Positions 1-7,771 of a stretch of DNA of 53,642 nucleotides are shown piece after piece. This stretch comes from JAIEPT01 sp038217425 (GTDB taxonomy: Bacteria > Planctomycetota > Planctomycetia > Gemmatales > Gemmataceae). The stretch is taken from positions 1 to 53,642 of the forward strand of contig JBBQPM010000023.1 in NCBI GenBank assembly GCA_038217425.1, given 5' to 3'. The notes beneath the pieces were generated by a model. That model did no database searches and had not been told where the DNA came from. It was given only the letters and a program-made list of their open reading frames with translations. The first letter of the stretch is position 1. The number at the start of each line of letters is the position of its first letter. The position numbers and the translations under genes are program-made.

Positions 1-4
1 GCGG

Positions 5-36
5 TTACTCCAGGCGCTTACGCGACCTGGCTCGCC
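5..36. repeat. Half copy of a palindromic intergenic repeat (family G)
   Basis: This stretch matches the right arm of the inverted repeat at 38063-38093 with a few mismatches; both contain a core reading ACTCC-GGCGCT-ACGCGACC-GG-TCGCC. Only one arm is present, and the other would lie left of the window edge. Confidence 0.65.
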
Positions 37-178
37 GATTATGCCGGGACGAGTGCCGGAAACCATTGGCGCGCCCCCCTGGGCTTTACAGCCACATCCC
101 CCTTGTTCGCGAACCGTCGTTTGTGGTATGAAACGGCACAGTCTAGGAAGACGAGATGATCCACACGGAGGTTGAACG

Positions 179-1321
179 ATGGCCCTTCTGGAGGTTCGCG
201 GACTGGTCAAGCGGTTCGGCAGACGCACCGTCGTCGACGACGTCGCGTTCGAGGTCAACGCCGGCGAAGTCGTCGGACTCCTCGGACCCAACGGCGCCGG
301 CAAAACCACCAGCTTTCGCATGGCCACCGGCCAGATCACGCCCAACGAGGGACACGTCTACTTCAACGGGCAAGACGTCACCGAACTCCCCATGTATCTC
401 CGCGCTCGACTCGGCATGGGCTACCTTGCCCAGGAAACGAGCGTCTTTCGCAAGCTCACCTGCGAGCAAAATATCCTCGCTATCCTCGAGATGATGCCCA
501 AGTCCCGCACCCTGGGTCGGGCGCTCACACGCAGGGAACGCCTGGAGCGGACCGAAGAAGTGCTGGAAAAGTTCGGCCTGGTCAAGGTCCGCAAGACGAC
601 CTCGGCTACGCTTTCCGGCGGCGAAAAACGTCGACTCGAAATCGCCCGCTGTCTCGTGTGCGAGCCTCTGCTCATTCTGCTCGACGAACCCTTCACCGGC
701 ATCGATCCGATCACCATCGCCGAGATTCGCACGATTGTCGAAGACCTCCGCGGTCACGGCATCGGCGTCTTGCTCACCGATCACAACGTGCACGAAGCCC
801 TGCGCCTCACGAGCCGAAGTTATCTCCTCAAGGACGGCAAAGTCCGCACTCACGGCACGCCGGCGGAAATCGTGCGCGATCCGGTTGCGATCAACGAATA
901 CCTCGGCTCCGGATTCAGCGATATGTCCTACGGCGGCGAAACTCGGCCGGCTTCGGCGCCGATCGCTCCCCCCGCGCCGATCGCTCCGCCGGTGACGATC
1001 GAGATGACGCCCAAGCCGCAACCGCCGACGCCTGCGATCAACGCGGTGCTCGAGCAGGAGAAGATGCAGCGCTGGATTGAAGGGCTCAAGACGCCGGACC
1101 ACGCGTTGGCGGCAGCGGAGTTGACGGCGCGCGGACACGCCGCAACGCCTCACTTGATCGCGGCGCTGGAACGTCGCGACGTCGAACTCAGGCGCCAGGC
1201 GCTCGCGGTGTTGCAAGCCGTCTGGAAGCGCCCGGTGGCGTTCGATCCGTACGCGCCGGAAGCGATGCGTCGGCAGCAGCTCGTCAGTCTGAAGGAACAG
1301 GTCGAACGCAAGGCGGGATAG
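179..1321 (+). CDS. lptB: LptB-like ABC transporter ATPase with C-terminal HEAT-like extension
   Basis: The 380-residue protein starts at an ATG with GGAGG eight nt upstream. Residues 1-245 are a complete ABC ATPase: Walker A GPNGAGKTT (36-44), Q-loop Q85, signature LSGGE (145-149), Walker B LLILLDE (164-170) and H-loop H202. The motif wording and the YLAQE Q-loop fit LptB, the cytoplasmic ATPase that powers lipopolysaccharide extraction from the inner membrane with LptF/G/C. LptB is normally about 240 residues. Here a Pro-rich linker (about 257-285) leads to a helical segment (about 305-350) that looks like one or two HEAT repeats. No other lpt gene lies nearby, so the partner assignment is from family knowledge only. 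A related branched-chain amino acid (LivF/G-like) ATPase is the alternative. Confidence 0.85.
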   Translation: MALLEVRGLVKRFGRRTVVDDVAFEVNAGEVVGLLGPNGAGKTTSFRMATGQITPNEGHVYFNGQDVTELPMYLRARLGMGYLAQETSVFRKLTCEQNILAILEMMPKSRTLGRALTRRERLERTEEVLEKFGLVKVRKTTSATLSGGEKRRLEIARCLVCEPLLILLDEPFTGIDPITIAEIRTIVEDLRGHGIGVLLTDHNVHEALRLTSRSYLLKDGKVRTHGTPAEIVRDPVAINEYLGSGFSDMSYGGETRPASAPIAPPAPIAPPVTIEMTPKPQPPTPAINAVLEQEKMQRWIEGLKTPDHALAAAELTARGHAATPHLIAALERRDVELRRQALAVLQAVWKRPVAFDPYAPEAMRRQQLVSLKEQVERKAG

Positions 1322-1360
1322 CGGTTGCAATGATGCAAGGAAAAATCACGCGGGGTCGCT

Positions 1361-1397
1361 AAATCCCAGGGGTCCGGAGCACCTCACCCGTTGGGCT
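1361..1397. repeat. Imperfect palindromic repeat (family C)
   Basis: The element has the form CCCAGGGG-N-CGGAG-ACCTCACCC-TGGGCTT. A second copy with the same core is at 26869-26906. Here it follows the LptB-like gene and could act as a transcript end or a REP-type element. Confidence 0.6.
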
Positions 1398-1427
1398 TGT
1401 CGATAGCGCACCGGGACGCTGTTGAAT

Positions 1428-1559
1428 TTACTTGTTGCTCGATTTGGCCTCGGGCAGCTTCGGTTTGTCTTTGTTGGCGATGATTCCTTTGACGTCGCCG
1501 CCGCCGCAACCGGCGAGGGTGAATAGTCCGAGAAGTAGGAGAAGATAGAAGCGGCGCAT
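1428..1559 (-). CDS. Small lipoprotein, 43 residues
   Basis: This short gene encodes a short Arg-containing n-region, a Leu-rich core and a lipobox LAGC with Cys18, followed by Gly-Gly-Gly and a charged Lys-rich tail. That pattern is a type II signal peptide, so the product should be a membrane-anchored lipoprotein with about 26 mature residues. It is the last of three lipoprotein genes on this strand and is separated from the previous one by a hairpin terminator, so it may have its own transcript. No clear ribosome binding site precedes the ATG. The signal peptide is unambiguous and the function unknown. Confidence 0.7.
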   Translation of the reverse strand: MRRFYLLLLLGLFTLAGCGGGDVKGIIANKDKPKLPEAKSSNK

Positions 1560-1570
1560 GATAGTCTCGG

Positions 1571-1610
1571 GAAAGGGGAAAAGCCGACATCCCGGAAGGG
1601 AGGTCGGCTT
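1571..1610 (-). terminator. Rho-independent terminator after the 54-residue lipoprotein
   Basis: Arms AAGCCGAC (1581-1588) and GTCGGCTT (1603-1610) are perfectly complementary. Read on the minus strand the hairpin is followed by TTTT, CCCC and TTTC. It lies just past the stop of the gene at 1634-1798. Confidence 0.7.
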
Positions 1611-1633
1611 TCGGCATTGATCGATCCGGGAAT

Positions 1634-1798
1634 TTACTTGGCCGGGGCGTTGGTGGCGGGAGCGTTGGTGGCCGGGCCGTTGGTGGCCTTGTTGCCGGCG
1701 GGGGTGTTGCTGGCGTTCGGCTTGGTGCAGCCGACGATCGCGAACGCGGTGGTGAAGCTGAGGAGGGAGAACAGGAACAGGCCGGTAACTTTCTTCAT
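1634..1798 (-). CDS. Small lipoprotein with Asn/Ala/Pro/Thr-rich tail, 54 residues
   Basis: I start this gene at the ATG giving MKKVTGLF rather than an upstream start, because AAAGGAC lies at the right spacing and MKK begins a textbook signal peptide. The lipobox is IVGC with Cys24. The mature part is about 30 residues and is low-complexity, with repeated TNAPA units near the end. It should be an outer or inner membrane lipoprotein with an unstructured tail. It sits between two other lipoprotein genes on the same strand. No homologous family is recognisable from composition alone. Confidence 0.75.
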   Translation of the reverse strand: MKKVTGLFLFSLLSFTTAFAIVGCTKPNASNTPAGNKATNGPATNAPATNAPAK

Positions 1799-1857
1799 GT
1801 GAACAGTCCTTTCAAGGAAACGAATAAATCCCATAACCAAACGAGTTACAGGGTGAG

Positions 1858-2379
1858 TCACGAAAGCGAAACAATACGACGGACGGAGAATTCACTGCGG
1901 GGGATATAGAACATCCGCGACTGCGATGCGGGCTTGGTCACGGCGGGCTCCACGTTGGGGAGCTTGGGCAGAGCGGGCAATTCGCTGGTGCTGCCGGGCT
2001 TCTTTTCTTCGGTGGACTTCTTCTCTTCTGTAGTCTTCTTCTCTTCGGTCACCTTCTTGGTTTCCGTGCCAGCCTTCTTCTCTTCAGTGGTGGTGGTGGT
2101 CTTCTTCTCTTCAGTGGTGGTGGTGGTCTTCTTCTTCTCTTCGTCGCTCGTTTTCTTCTTCTCTTCAGTCGGAGTCGGGGTCGGGGTGGGAGTGGGCAGC
2201 GGGGTCGGGGCCGGAGTGACCGTGTTGGCGGCTTTCGGGGGCGTCGGCCTGTTGGCGGGGGCGTTGTTCGACGCGCCGGGAGCATTGGCGGAGGTGTTAG
2301 CCTTCTTGCAGGCAGTCGAGGTGAACAACAGCGACAGGCTCACGCAGAGGACCGCGCCGAAGCCGAGGAAACTTTTCAT
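1858..2379 (-). CDS. Lipoprotein with Pro/Thr and TEEKK repeat tract, 173 residues
   Basis: The N-terminus carries a signal peptide ending in lipobox STAC (Cys24). Residues about 40-72 are Pro/Thr-rich with repeated PTPTP units. Residues about 72-128 are a highly charged tract built from repeats of EEKK separated by Thr runs. A short conserved-looking C-terminus follows. The composition suggests an extended, flexible periplasmic stalk, perhaps touching cell wall or other polyanions, but no function can be assigned. It is transcribed divergently from the ECF sigma gene. A bipartite motif matching the one upstream of that gene lies in its promoter region, so it is a candidate target of that sigma factor. 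Confidence 0.8.
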   Translation of the reverse strand: MKSFLGFGAVLCVSLSLLFTSTACKKANTSANAPGASNNAPANRPTPPKAANTVTPAPTPLPTPTPTPTPTEEKKKTSDEEKKKTTTTTEEKKTTTTTEEKKAGTETKKVTEEKKTTEEKKSTEEKKPGSTSELPALPKLPNVEPAVTKPASQSRMFYIPRSEFSVRRIVSLS

Positions 2380-2428
2380 AATCGAACACCTGAAAAAAGA
2401 AGGAAGAGGTAATCTCTACCCAAGGTTG

Positions 2429-2454
2429 GATGCACAGGGCATAACTTTATTCCC
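2429..2454 (-). promoter_or_regulatory. Candidate ECF promoter of the TEEKK lipoprotein
   Basis: On the minus strand GGGAATAAA (2454-2446) is followed after 10 nt by GTGCATC (2435-2429), about 50 nt upstream of the start codon. The sigma gene has GGGAATAAA, 11 nt, then GTGGATC. The pairing and spacing resemble a -35/-10 element recognised by a group IV sigma factor. The link to the neighbouring sigma gene is inferred. Confidence 0.45.
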
Positions 2455-2707
2455 AAAAACCTCTAAAGCAAGAAAAAATTTGCGAAAATGTTAAAGCTCG
2501 GCCGACGAATAACCGAGTGAGCGGCGCCGTGCGGCGCGCGAATTCTTGATAAAATCCGAGGTTTTTGGCGGCCGACGCGCGATTGGCCGAGCCGCTCGGA
2601 GTTCCGTAAAATCACATAACCAAATTGTTGCGCCGCACGGCATTAGAAAAACTTAAGGCGACCGGGGCGGAAATCTTGCGTTCCGACCGGCAACTTTGTG
2701 CGAAATC

Positions 2708-2734
2708 GGGAATAAAAGCGGGCAACAGTGGATC
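2708..2734 (+). promoter_or_regulatory. Candidate autoregulated ECF promoter
   Basis: GGGAATAAA (2708-2716), an 11-nt spacer and GTGGATC (2728-2734) lie just upstream of the sigma factor start. The same two elements, with a 10-nt spacer, precede the divergent lipoprotein gene. Autoregulation is common for ECF sigma factors. Confidence 0.45.
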
Positions 2735-2755
2735 TTCTCTGGTAGGGAGTGAAGG

Positions 2756-3283
2756 ATGTTTTGGCCTATTCGCTCGCCGATCGCGATGGAGCAGCTGGTA
2801 AAAGAACATTCCCAGTTGCTGTATCGCCTGGCCTATCGACTCTCCGGCTCGAAGTCGGATGCGGAAGACCTCACGCAAGAGACGTTTTGCCAGGCGTACG
2901 ACAAGATGCATCAGTTGCGGCAAGCGGATAAGGCGAAGTCCTGGCTGTGCACCATTCTGCGGAACTGCTTCTTACAGCGGAAACGCCATAGCGATCGGGA
3001 AGTCAATCTGCCGGTCGAGGAGCAAAACGAGCTTCCCGACCGGGCGCCGTTCGAGGTGCCGGAGTTTGACTCGGTGCAGCTTCAGCAAGCTTTGAGCGAG
3101 ATGCCGGAGGCGTATCGGACGCCGATCCTGCTATATTTTTTCGAAGAGTTCAGTTACAAGGAAATTGCGGAGCAGATGAGTTTGCCGATGGGGACGGTGA
3201 TGTCTCGGCTGGCGCGTGCGAAGGGATTTCTTCGCCAACGGCTCGCCGGTCTGGTTCCTGACGCGAGAAAGGAGGGGGCGTAA
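2756..3283 (+). CDS. ECF (group IV) RNA polymerase sigma factor
   Basis: The protein has 175 residues, the usual size for an ECF sigma factor. Region 2 contains DAEDLTQETFCQAY (35-48), the core-binding motif. Region 4 (about 108-162) contains a helix-turn-helix around SYKEIAEQ and GTVMSRLARAK. It should direct RNA polymerase to a small regulon, controlled by the anti-sigma factor encoded next. The stop codon overlaps the next start (TAATG), which couples the two translationally. The chosen ATG follows a GGAG at suitable spacing; an internal ATG at 2786 is a shorter alternative. The inducing signal cannot be read from the sequence. Confidence 0.92.
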   Translation: MFWPIRSPIAMEQLVKEHSQLLYRLAYRLSGSKSDAEDLTQETFCQAYDKMHQLRQADKAKSWLCTILRNCFLQRKRHSDREVNLPVEEQNELPDRAPFEVPEFDSVQLQQALSEMPEAYRTPILLYFFEEFSYKEIAEQMSLPMGTVMSRLARAKGFLRQRLAGLVPDARKEGA

Positions 3284-3993
3284 TGGATTGTTTTCAAGCA
3301 AGGTTCTTGGGTCTCCTCAGCCGGCGCGACGGCAATGAACTAGCGCTCGCGGAGCGTCAAGCGTTCGTGCGCCATCTGCAAAGCTGCCCGGAGTGTCAGA
3401 CGTGGGATCGGAACGATCGGGCGTTCGAAACGCAGGTGACGGCAGTCCTCAATGAGACGCCGATGCCGGTTCAGCTCGAGAGCCAAATTTTGCGGAAGTT
3501 GGCGGAACGCGCCCGGCCTCGTCCCTGGTTATGGGGGGCGGCGGCGGCGCTGTTCCTCTTCTTCAGCGGCATCGGCGGCCTCGTCTACTGGTGGGCCGCG
3601 CCCGGCAAGATCGACCTTTCCCCCAACCGCCTGGCCGAGCTGCACGCCAAGGTCGGCGATCGCCAGGGGGCGCAGTCCTGGTTGCTGTCTCAGGGCTACA
3701 AGGCGATGCCCAGCGACCTCCGCAGCGAGTTTCTGGTGAACTACGAACTCATCGACTTTCAGAATCGCCGGGTGCCGCGTCTGACGTACCTCTACAACGG
3801 CGAACGCCAGGTGCTTGCGTACGTCTACGTCTTCAAGGACAGCCAGTGCCGGATCGCCAGCGATCTCGAGGAGAGCCTGCTCTCGCACGGCGGCGGTCAG
3901 TCGGCGTCGCTGAGTCGGCAGCCGGGCTATCTCTTCCTGACGATCTCGCTGGGCGGCTCGCTCGAACCGCTCCGGAACAACAACATTCAGTAA
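3283..3993 (+). CDS. Membrane-anchored ZAS-type anti-sigma factor
   Basis: The N-terminal cytoplasmic part has the zinc anti-sigma signature H31-x3-C35-x2-C38. A transmembrane helix spans about 83-105. The roughly 130-residue outer domain is unfamiliar and may be the sensor. The gene overlaps the sigma gene by one base, the standard arrangement for a sigma/anti-sigma pair. It should bind and hold the sigma factor at the membrane until a signal triggers release or proteolysis. No known sensor fold is evident in the outer part. Confidence 0.82.
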   Translation: MDCFQARFLGLLSRRDGNELALAERQAFVRHLQSCPECQTWDRNDRAFETQVTAVLNETPMPVQLESQILRKLAERARPRPWLWGAAAALFLFFSGIGGLVYWWAAPGKIDLSPNRLAELHAKVGDRQGAQSWLLSQGYKAMPSDLRSEFLVNYELIDFQNRRVPRLTYLYNGERQVLAYVYVFKDSQCRIASDLEESLLSHGGGQSASLSRQPGYLFLTISLGGSLEPLRNNNIQ

Positions 3994-4023
3994 CGCCGCG
4001 ACCACTTTTTGTCTGCATTTCAA

Positions 4024-4053
4024 GTACCGGGGGACTCACGTCCCCCGCTCGCC
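4024..4053. repeat. REP-like palindrome (family A), single copy
   Basis: CGGGGGAC and GTCCCCCG form an 8-bp stem with a TCAC loop, flanked by GTAC and GCTCGCC. The same sequence occurs in composite inverted pairs at 28131-28243 and 49141-49255. Confidence 0.75.
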
Positions 4054-4059
4054 TACAAT
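4054..4059 (+). promoter_or_regulatory. -10-like hexamer TACAAT
   Basis: TACAAT lies 43 nt upstream of the following gene's start. No good -35 box is visible because the REP element occupies that position. Several other run-leading genes here have similar hexamers at similar distance. Confidence 0.35.
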
Positions 4060-4102
4060 TGCCCTGGCACATTCGACTCCCCTCTCACCCAAGGGCTCGA
4101 CC

Positions 4103-5602
4103 ATGGCTCGGCTACTCATTCTCGGTCTGCTGATCGCGACTCACCCCGCAACGGCGCAAGACGCCGTGCCGCGTAAACCGCTCGACGTCGAATGGCAGCG
4201 TTCGGTCTTCCACGCGGAAGAAACGCCCGGCGAAACCGAAGCGAAGAACCTGGCGCAGAAACACGTTCGCGAGCAGACAAAGTTTCTGTTCGGAGCGGCG
4301 CCTGTTTTTCAGGGAAATGCCGTATGCATTCGCACCTTTGCCGACGTTCAAGTTAGGAACATTCGAAGCCTGCCCGAGCAGAAAACGAAGCCTGGCGATT
4401 TGCGGTGGATCGTGAACTATTTCGACGGTCCGTTGGCGGTGCTTCTGGACGATCCGAAGACCAAGTCGATTGTTGCATCGATCGCAGCGACGCATTTCGC
4501 CCGCATCGCGCTGGAGAATCAACTACTCGGCTCGATCTCGTCGGATAAGGATCATTCGTATATCGTGGACGACGCGGGGATCGCCGCTTCGCTGCTCGCG
4601 CAGGTCGGTCCCTTTGGCCAACCCTTGCCCAAGCCGGCGCGCGTCAAGGAGTTGGTCGAGGAAAATGCGTTGCTCGGTTTTATCGTCGACGGCAGAGTTG
4701 TCTGGTCACTGGGCGGCGAGAGCATTCGCAGCGAAAAGAATATTGAGAGCAAGAAGGCAACGGATTTTACAGGGACGCATTTTCTCGGGACGCCGTTGAT
4801 TCGGGACAAGCACCTTTGGGTTCTCAATGAGAGAGCCGGCGGGGGGCAGTGCCGATTGGTGCAGATCAATCCGAATAAGATCGTCGACGGCAAGCCGGAG
4901 GTGGTCAGTACGACCGGTCTCGACGAGTTCGACCCGCGGCGTCGGTTCGGCTTCGATCTTCGCCGTCGCATGTTCAATGCCCAGCCGATTGCCGCGGGAG
5001 ATTTGATTCTCTGTCCCACCGCCGCTTGCGTACTGGCCGCCTGGAACGCGAAACAACAGCAGTGGGCGTGGAAGTACAAATACCTGTCCGAAGGAGAAGA
5101 AAAGCCCGTGCCACAGCCGTTTCCCGGCGCCGTGCCCCTGCCGCATTTCCACTGGAAGCCGAGCGCTCCGTTCGTTCATGGCGAGCACGTCATTTTCGCT
5201 TCCACGGAAGAGGAGCATTTGCACTGCGTGAAGCTCAAAGACGGCACGTCGGCGTGGAAGGTCAAACAGCAGCCGAACGATTGGTATCCCGCCGGCGCCG
5301 TCGGTAAACACGTGCTCGTCATCCACGAGACCGGCTGCCGATTCGTGAAAGCCGAGGACGGCAGCGACGTCAAGAATCTCGAGTTGGGAGCGGTGAGCGG
5401 ACGAGGCGTGCTGGTCGCGGGGGATTTCTACCTGCCGCTCGCGGAGATCTCCGGCAAAGGCCCTGGCATCGCGGTCGTCGACGTCGCCAACCTGCGCGTG
5501 CGAAGTTACCTGGAGACCAAGGACGTGCCGCGCAATCTGGCCTGGCACGACGGCCAACTCTTTTCGCAGGGCTTGACGGAGATCGCCGCGTTCAAGAAGT
5601 GA
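4103..5602 (+). CDS. Secreted PQQ-like beta-propeller protein
   Basis: The 499-residue product begins with a signal peptide (about 1-18, ending in ATA before Gln-Asp). The mature protein has recurring blade-like strands with patterns such as LHCVKLKDGTSAWKVK and AAWNAKQQQWAWKYK, in which an Asp-Gly/Lys turn precedes a Trp. This is typical of PQQ-type propellers. No catalytic residues are visible, so it is more likely a structural or binding protein than a dehydrogenase. It follows the anti-sigma gene on the same strand after a REP element, and co-regulation is possible but unproven. Confidence 0.7.
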   Translation: MARLLILGLLIATHPATAQDAVPRKPLDVEWQRSVFHAEETPGETEAKNLAQKHVREQTKFLFGAAPVFQGNAVCIRTFADVQVRNIRSLPEQKTKPGDLRWIVNYFDGPLAVLLDDPKTKSIVASIAATHFARIALENQLLGSISSDKDHSYIVDDAGIAASLLAQVGPFGQPLPKPARVKELVEENALLGFIVDGRVVWSLGGESIRSEKNIESKKATDFTGTHFLGTPLIRDKHLWVLNERAGGGQCRLVQINPNKIVDGKPEVVSTTGLDEFDPRRRFGFDLRRRMFNAQPIAAGDLILCPTAACVLAAWNAKQQQWAWKYKYLSEGEEKPVPQPFPGAVPLPHFHWKPSAPFVHGEHVIFASTEEEHLHCVKLKDGTSAWKVKQQPNDWYPAGAVGKHVLVIHETGCRFVKAEDGSDVKNLELGAVSGRGVLVAGDFYLPLAEISGKGPGIAVVDVANLRVRSYLETKDVPRNLAWHDGQLFSQGLTEIAAFKK

Positions 5603-5627
5603 CGCGAAAACCGCCAGTATTACGTCC

Positions 5628-5655
5628 TTGACATTCGTAATAGCGACGGTAGAAT
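5628..5655 (+). promoter_or_regulatory. Sigma-70-type promoter
   Basis: TTGACA (5628-5633), a 16-nt spacer and TAGAAT (5650-5655) form the closest match to the housekeeping consensus in the window. The predicted start lies near 5662, about 43 nt before the pseudopilin ATG. Confidence 0.65.
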
Positions 5656-5704
5656 CGTCGTCAGTGCATTGATGACTTCACCTCGCTTGTCGAAAGGGGC
5701 ACTC

Positions 5705-6487
5705 ATGATTCACACCACGGGCCGGTTGCGTCGCTTCGGTTTGACCCTGATGGAACTCATGGTCGTGCTCATCATCCTGATCGCGGTGGCGGGCATCATT
5801 GTCGTCTCGTTCCCGAGCATGCTGACGCGGGCGAACGTCGCCAGTTGCTCCACGAACATTTCGGAGACGGCCCGCGCCTTTGTTGCCTATGAGGCGCATC
5901 ACGGCGTTTATCCCGACCACTACGATTCGCTCACCGACGATTCCGGCGCCATCATCGACAACATGCTCAATAACGCCGGCGGCGGCGTCTTTAACGGCAT
6001 CGCGACGACGACGCTGACGGCGGCGCAGGCGGGGGCGCTTCACGAGGCCGGCATTGCCAACATGCACGTCCACGCTCCCACGGGAACCGCGGAACCTTAC
6101 CATCTGACCTTCAATCCGTACAAGAACGCCGTCACCGCGCCGACTCCGATCGCAACCGGGTCCAAGGTCGTCGTTCTCGATAACGCGTGGGCGTCGGAAC
6201 TCGGACTCCCCGCCACCAATCACACCTACGCTGTGTTCGGCATCGGCAAACGCTGCACCATCATCGGCCGTATGATCATGGAGCCGCCCGTTCACTTCGC
6301 CGACGTCCCCGACGAGAACCCCGACCAGAAGTACGGCCGATTCGCCGCCGTGTACTCGATCGGAACGGCGACGAATCCGTTGCACAAAGCCAAGTTCGTA
6401 CGCATTCTGACCTTCCACCCCGAAGGCCCCGTCGGCACGGGCGAGCATATCTCCGAGTACTGGAAGATTCAAAGCGACAACAAGTAA
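5705..6487 (+). CDS. Type II secretion pseudopilin-like protein
   Basis: The chosen ATG (MIHTTGRL) gives 260 residues and follows a GAAAGGGG Shine-Dalgarno sequence. The N-terminus has a short basic leader and then GLTLMELMVVLIILIAVAG, the prepilin cleavage and methylation motif: cleavage after Gly, N-methylation, Glu5-equivalent, hydrophobic helix. The remaining roughly 220 residues are a globular periplasmic domain of unknown detail. Planctomycetes carry many such single pseudopilin-like proteins away from full secretion operons. It has its own good sigma-70 promoter. The prepilin class is clear and the specific role is not. Confidence 0.82.
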   Translation: MIHTTGRLRRFGLTLMELMVVLIILIAVAGIIVVSFPSMLTRANVASCSTNISETARAFVAYEAHHGVYPDHYDSLTDDSGAIIDNMLNNAGGGVFNGIATTTLTAAQAGALHEAGIANMHVHAPTGTAEPYHLTFNPYKNAVTAPTPIATGSKVVVLDNAWASELGLPATNHTYAVFGIGKRCTIIGRMIMEPPVHFADVPDENPDQKYGRFAAVYSIGTATNPLHKAKFVRILTFHPEGPVGTGEHISEYWKIQSDNK

Positions 6488-6496
6488 GTCGACATG

Positions 6497-6527
6497 TCGA
6501 AAGCCCAGGGATGGCGATCCCTGGGGA
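6497..6527. repeat. Palindromic repeat (family B), single copy
   Basis: AAGCCCAGGGAT and ATCCCTGGG flank GGCG, so the element is itself a short palindrome. Other copies lie at 9801-9924 (two, inverted) and 22749-22811 (two, inverted). Confidence 0.75.
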
Positions 6528-6530
6528 ACA

Positions 6531-6573
6531 GACGGCTTCATGGTCCCGTTCGCAGGACCATGAAGCCGTCTTT
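6531..6573 (+). terminator. Strong hairpin terminator after the pseudopilin gene
   Basis: A perfect 16-bp stem (6531-6546 with 6555-6570) has an 8-nt loop and is followed by TTT. It probably ends the pseudopilin transcript, although the short T-run means it could also be a repeat element. Confidence 0.6.
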
Positions 6574-6656
6574 GCCGGTAATGAAGTTCGCCCCGCCTCC
6601 GCGAAGTTGATACACTAATTTCGCTGGATACCAAAGGAATTGGGAGCTGCCAGGCG

Positions 6657-7760
6657 ATGGATGTGTTTCCGCTGCGCCGCGACAAGTTGTTGACTCATTT
6701 TCGCGAAGACGGACTGGACGCGTTTCTGGTCACGCAGCCGATCAACGTCACCTATCTCACCGGATTCACCGGCGAAGCCAGCACGCTCCTCGTCACGCCG
6801 AACAAGGCGCTCCTCATCAGCGACGGCCGATTCCTCACGCAGCTCGAAGAAGAATGCCCTGGGCTGCCACTGCATATCCGCCCGCCGGCGCAGACGCTGC
6901 TCGAAGCGACGTGCGAGGTGCTCGGTAAAATGCCGGACCTGCAGACCGTCGGCTTCGAGGCGGGCCATCTGACGGTGGCGGAGTTCGAGGCCCTCAAGTC
7001 GCAAACGACGAAGGCGCTGAAGCCGGGCGCCAATCGCATTGAGGCGTTCCGCGCCATCAAGGATGCCGGCGAACTGGCGACGATCCGCCAGTCAATCTCC
7101 GTGGCCGAGGGGGCGTTCGCGAACTTCCGCAAACGGCTGCATCCCGAGGCGAGCGAGAAGGAACTGGCCGATCTGCTGGAGATGGAGCTTCGGCGCCGCG
7201 GAGCGCGGTGGTCGGCCTTCACGCCGATCGTCGCTGTCGGCGCCCGGTCGGCGTTGCCGCACGCCCCGGCCACGAACAAAAAGGTCGCGGACGAAGCGCT
7301 GGTTCTGGTCGATTGGGGCGCCGACTTCGCCGGGTACAAGAGCGACCTGACGCGCGTCCTTTTTCCGCGCCCGGACGTGCCGGCCAAGATCCGCGAAATT
7401 TACGACGTCGTGCTGCGCGCCCAGCAAGCGGCCATCGCCCAGCTTCGCCCCGGCGCCGTCGCGCACGACATCGATCAGGCGGCGCGCTCGGTCATCGCAG
7501 ACGCGGGTTTCGGCGAGTTTTTCAATCACAGCGTCGGCCATGGCTTCGGATTGCAGATCCACGAAACGCCGCTCATGAAGCAAAACAGTAAGATCGTTCT
7601 GCAGGCCGGCATGGTGGTGACGGTGGAGCCGGGGATTTACTTGCCGGGCCAGGGGGGCGTCCGTATCGAGGACGACGTGCTCATCACGCCCGACGGGGCG
7701 CAGGTCTTGACCTCCGTCGCCCGGCAGTTTGACGAGATGTTCGAAGGGAACTCCGCGTAA
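6657..7760 (+). CDS. M24 metallopeptidase (Xaa-Pro aminopeptidase family)
   Basis: The protein has 367 residues: a creatinase-type N-terminal domain (about 5-130) and a pita-bread catalytic domain (about 140-360). All five metal ligands are present: D219, D230, H295 in the HSVGHGFG motif, E324 in VEPGIYL and E338 in RIEDDV. It should be a cytoplasmic di-metal enzyme that removes an N-terminal residue before proline. The size fits the short bacterial forms. The following carrier protein gene starts 11 nt after its stop. The M24 peptidase-accB-accC order is widespread in bacteria, often with efp nearby. A TACACT hexamer 40 nt upstream is a possible -10 box. Confidence 0.93.
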   Translation: MDVFPLRRDKLLTHFREDGLDAFLVTQPINVTYLTGFTGEASTLLVTPNKALLISDGRFLTQLEEECPGLPLHIRPPAQTLLEATCEVLGKMPDLQTVGFEAGHLTVAEFEALKSQTTKALKPGANRIEAFRAIKDAGELATIRQSISVAEGAFANFRKRLHPEASEKELADLLEMELRRRGARWSAFTPIVAVGARSALPHAPATNKKVADEALVLVDWGADFAGYKSDLTRVLFPRPDVPAKIREIYDVVLRAQQAAIAQLRPGAVAHDIDQAARSVIADAGFGEFFNHSVGHGFGLQIHETPLMKQNSKIVLQAGMVVTVEPGIYLPGQGGVRIEDDVLITPDGAQVLTSVARQFDEMFEGNSA

Positions 7761-7771
7761 AGGAGACGAGG

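Larger units (their letters stand above)
2380..2755. other. Divergent promoter region between the lipoprotein and the ECF sigma gene
   Basis: This 376-nt gap is more AT-rich than its surroundings near 2440-2500. Apart from the two candidate ECF promoter motifs listed separately, I see no RNA gene, convincing small gene or strong terminator in it. Confidence 0.6.

Noticed and set aside
143..1330. Long open frame opposite the LptB-like gene
   Set aside because: It is antisense to a clear ABC ATPase, very rich in Arg, and has no ribosome binding site or domain. High GC makes such frames common.
4062..4080. Second possible sigma-54 site at TGGCACATTCG
   Set aside because: The -12 element TTGCA is absent at the required spacing.
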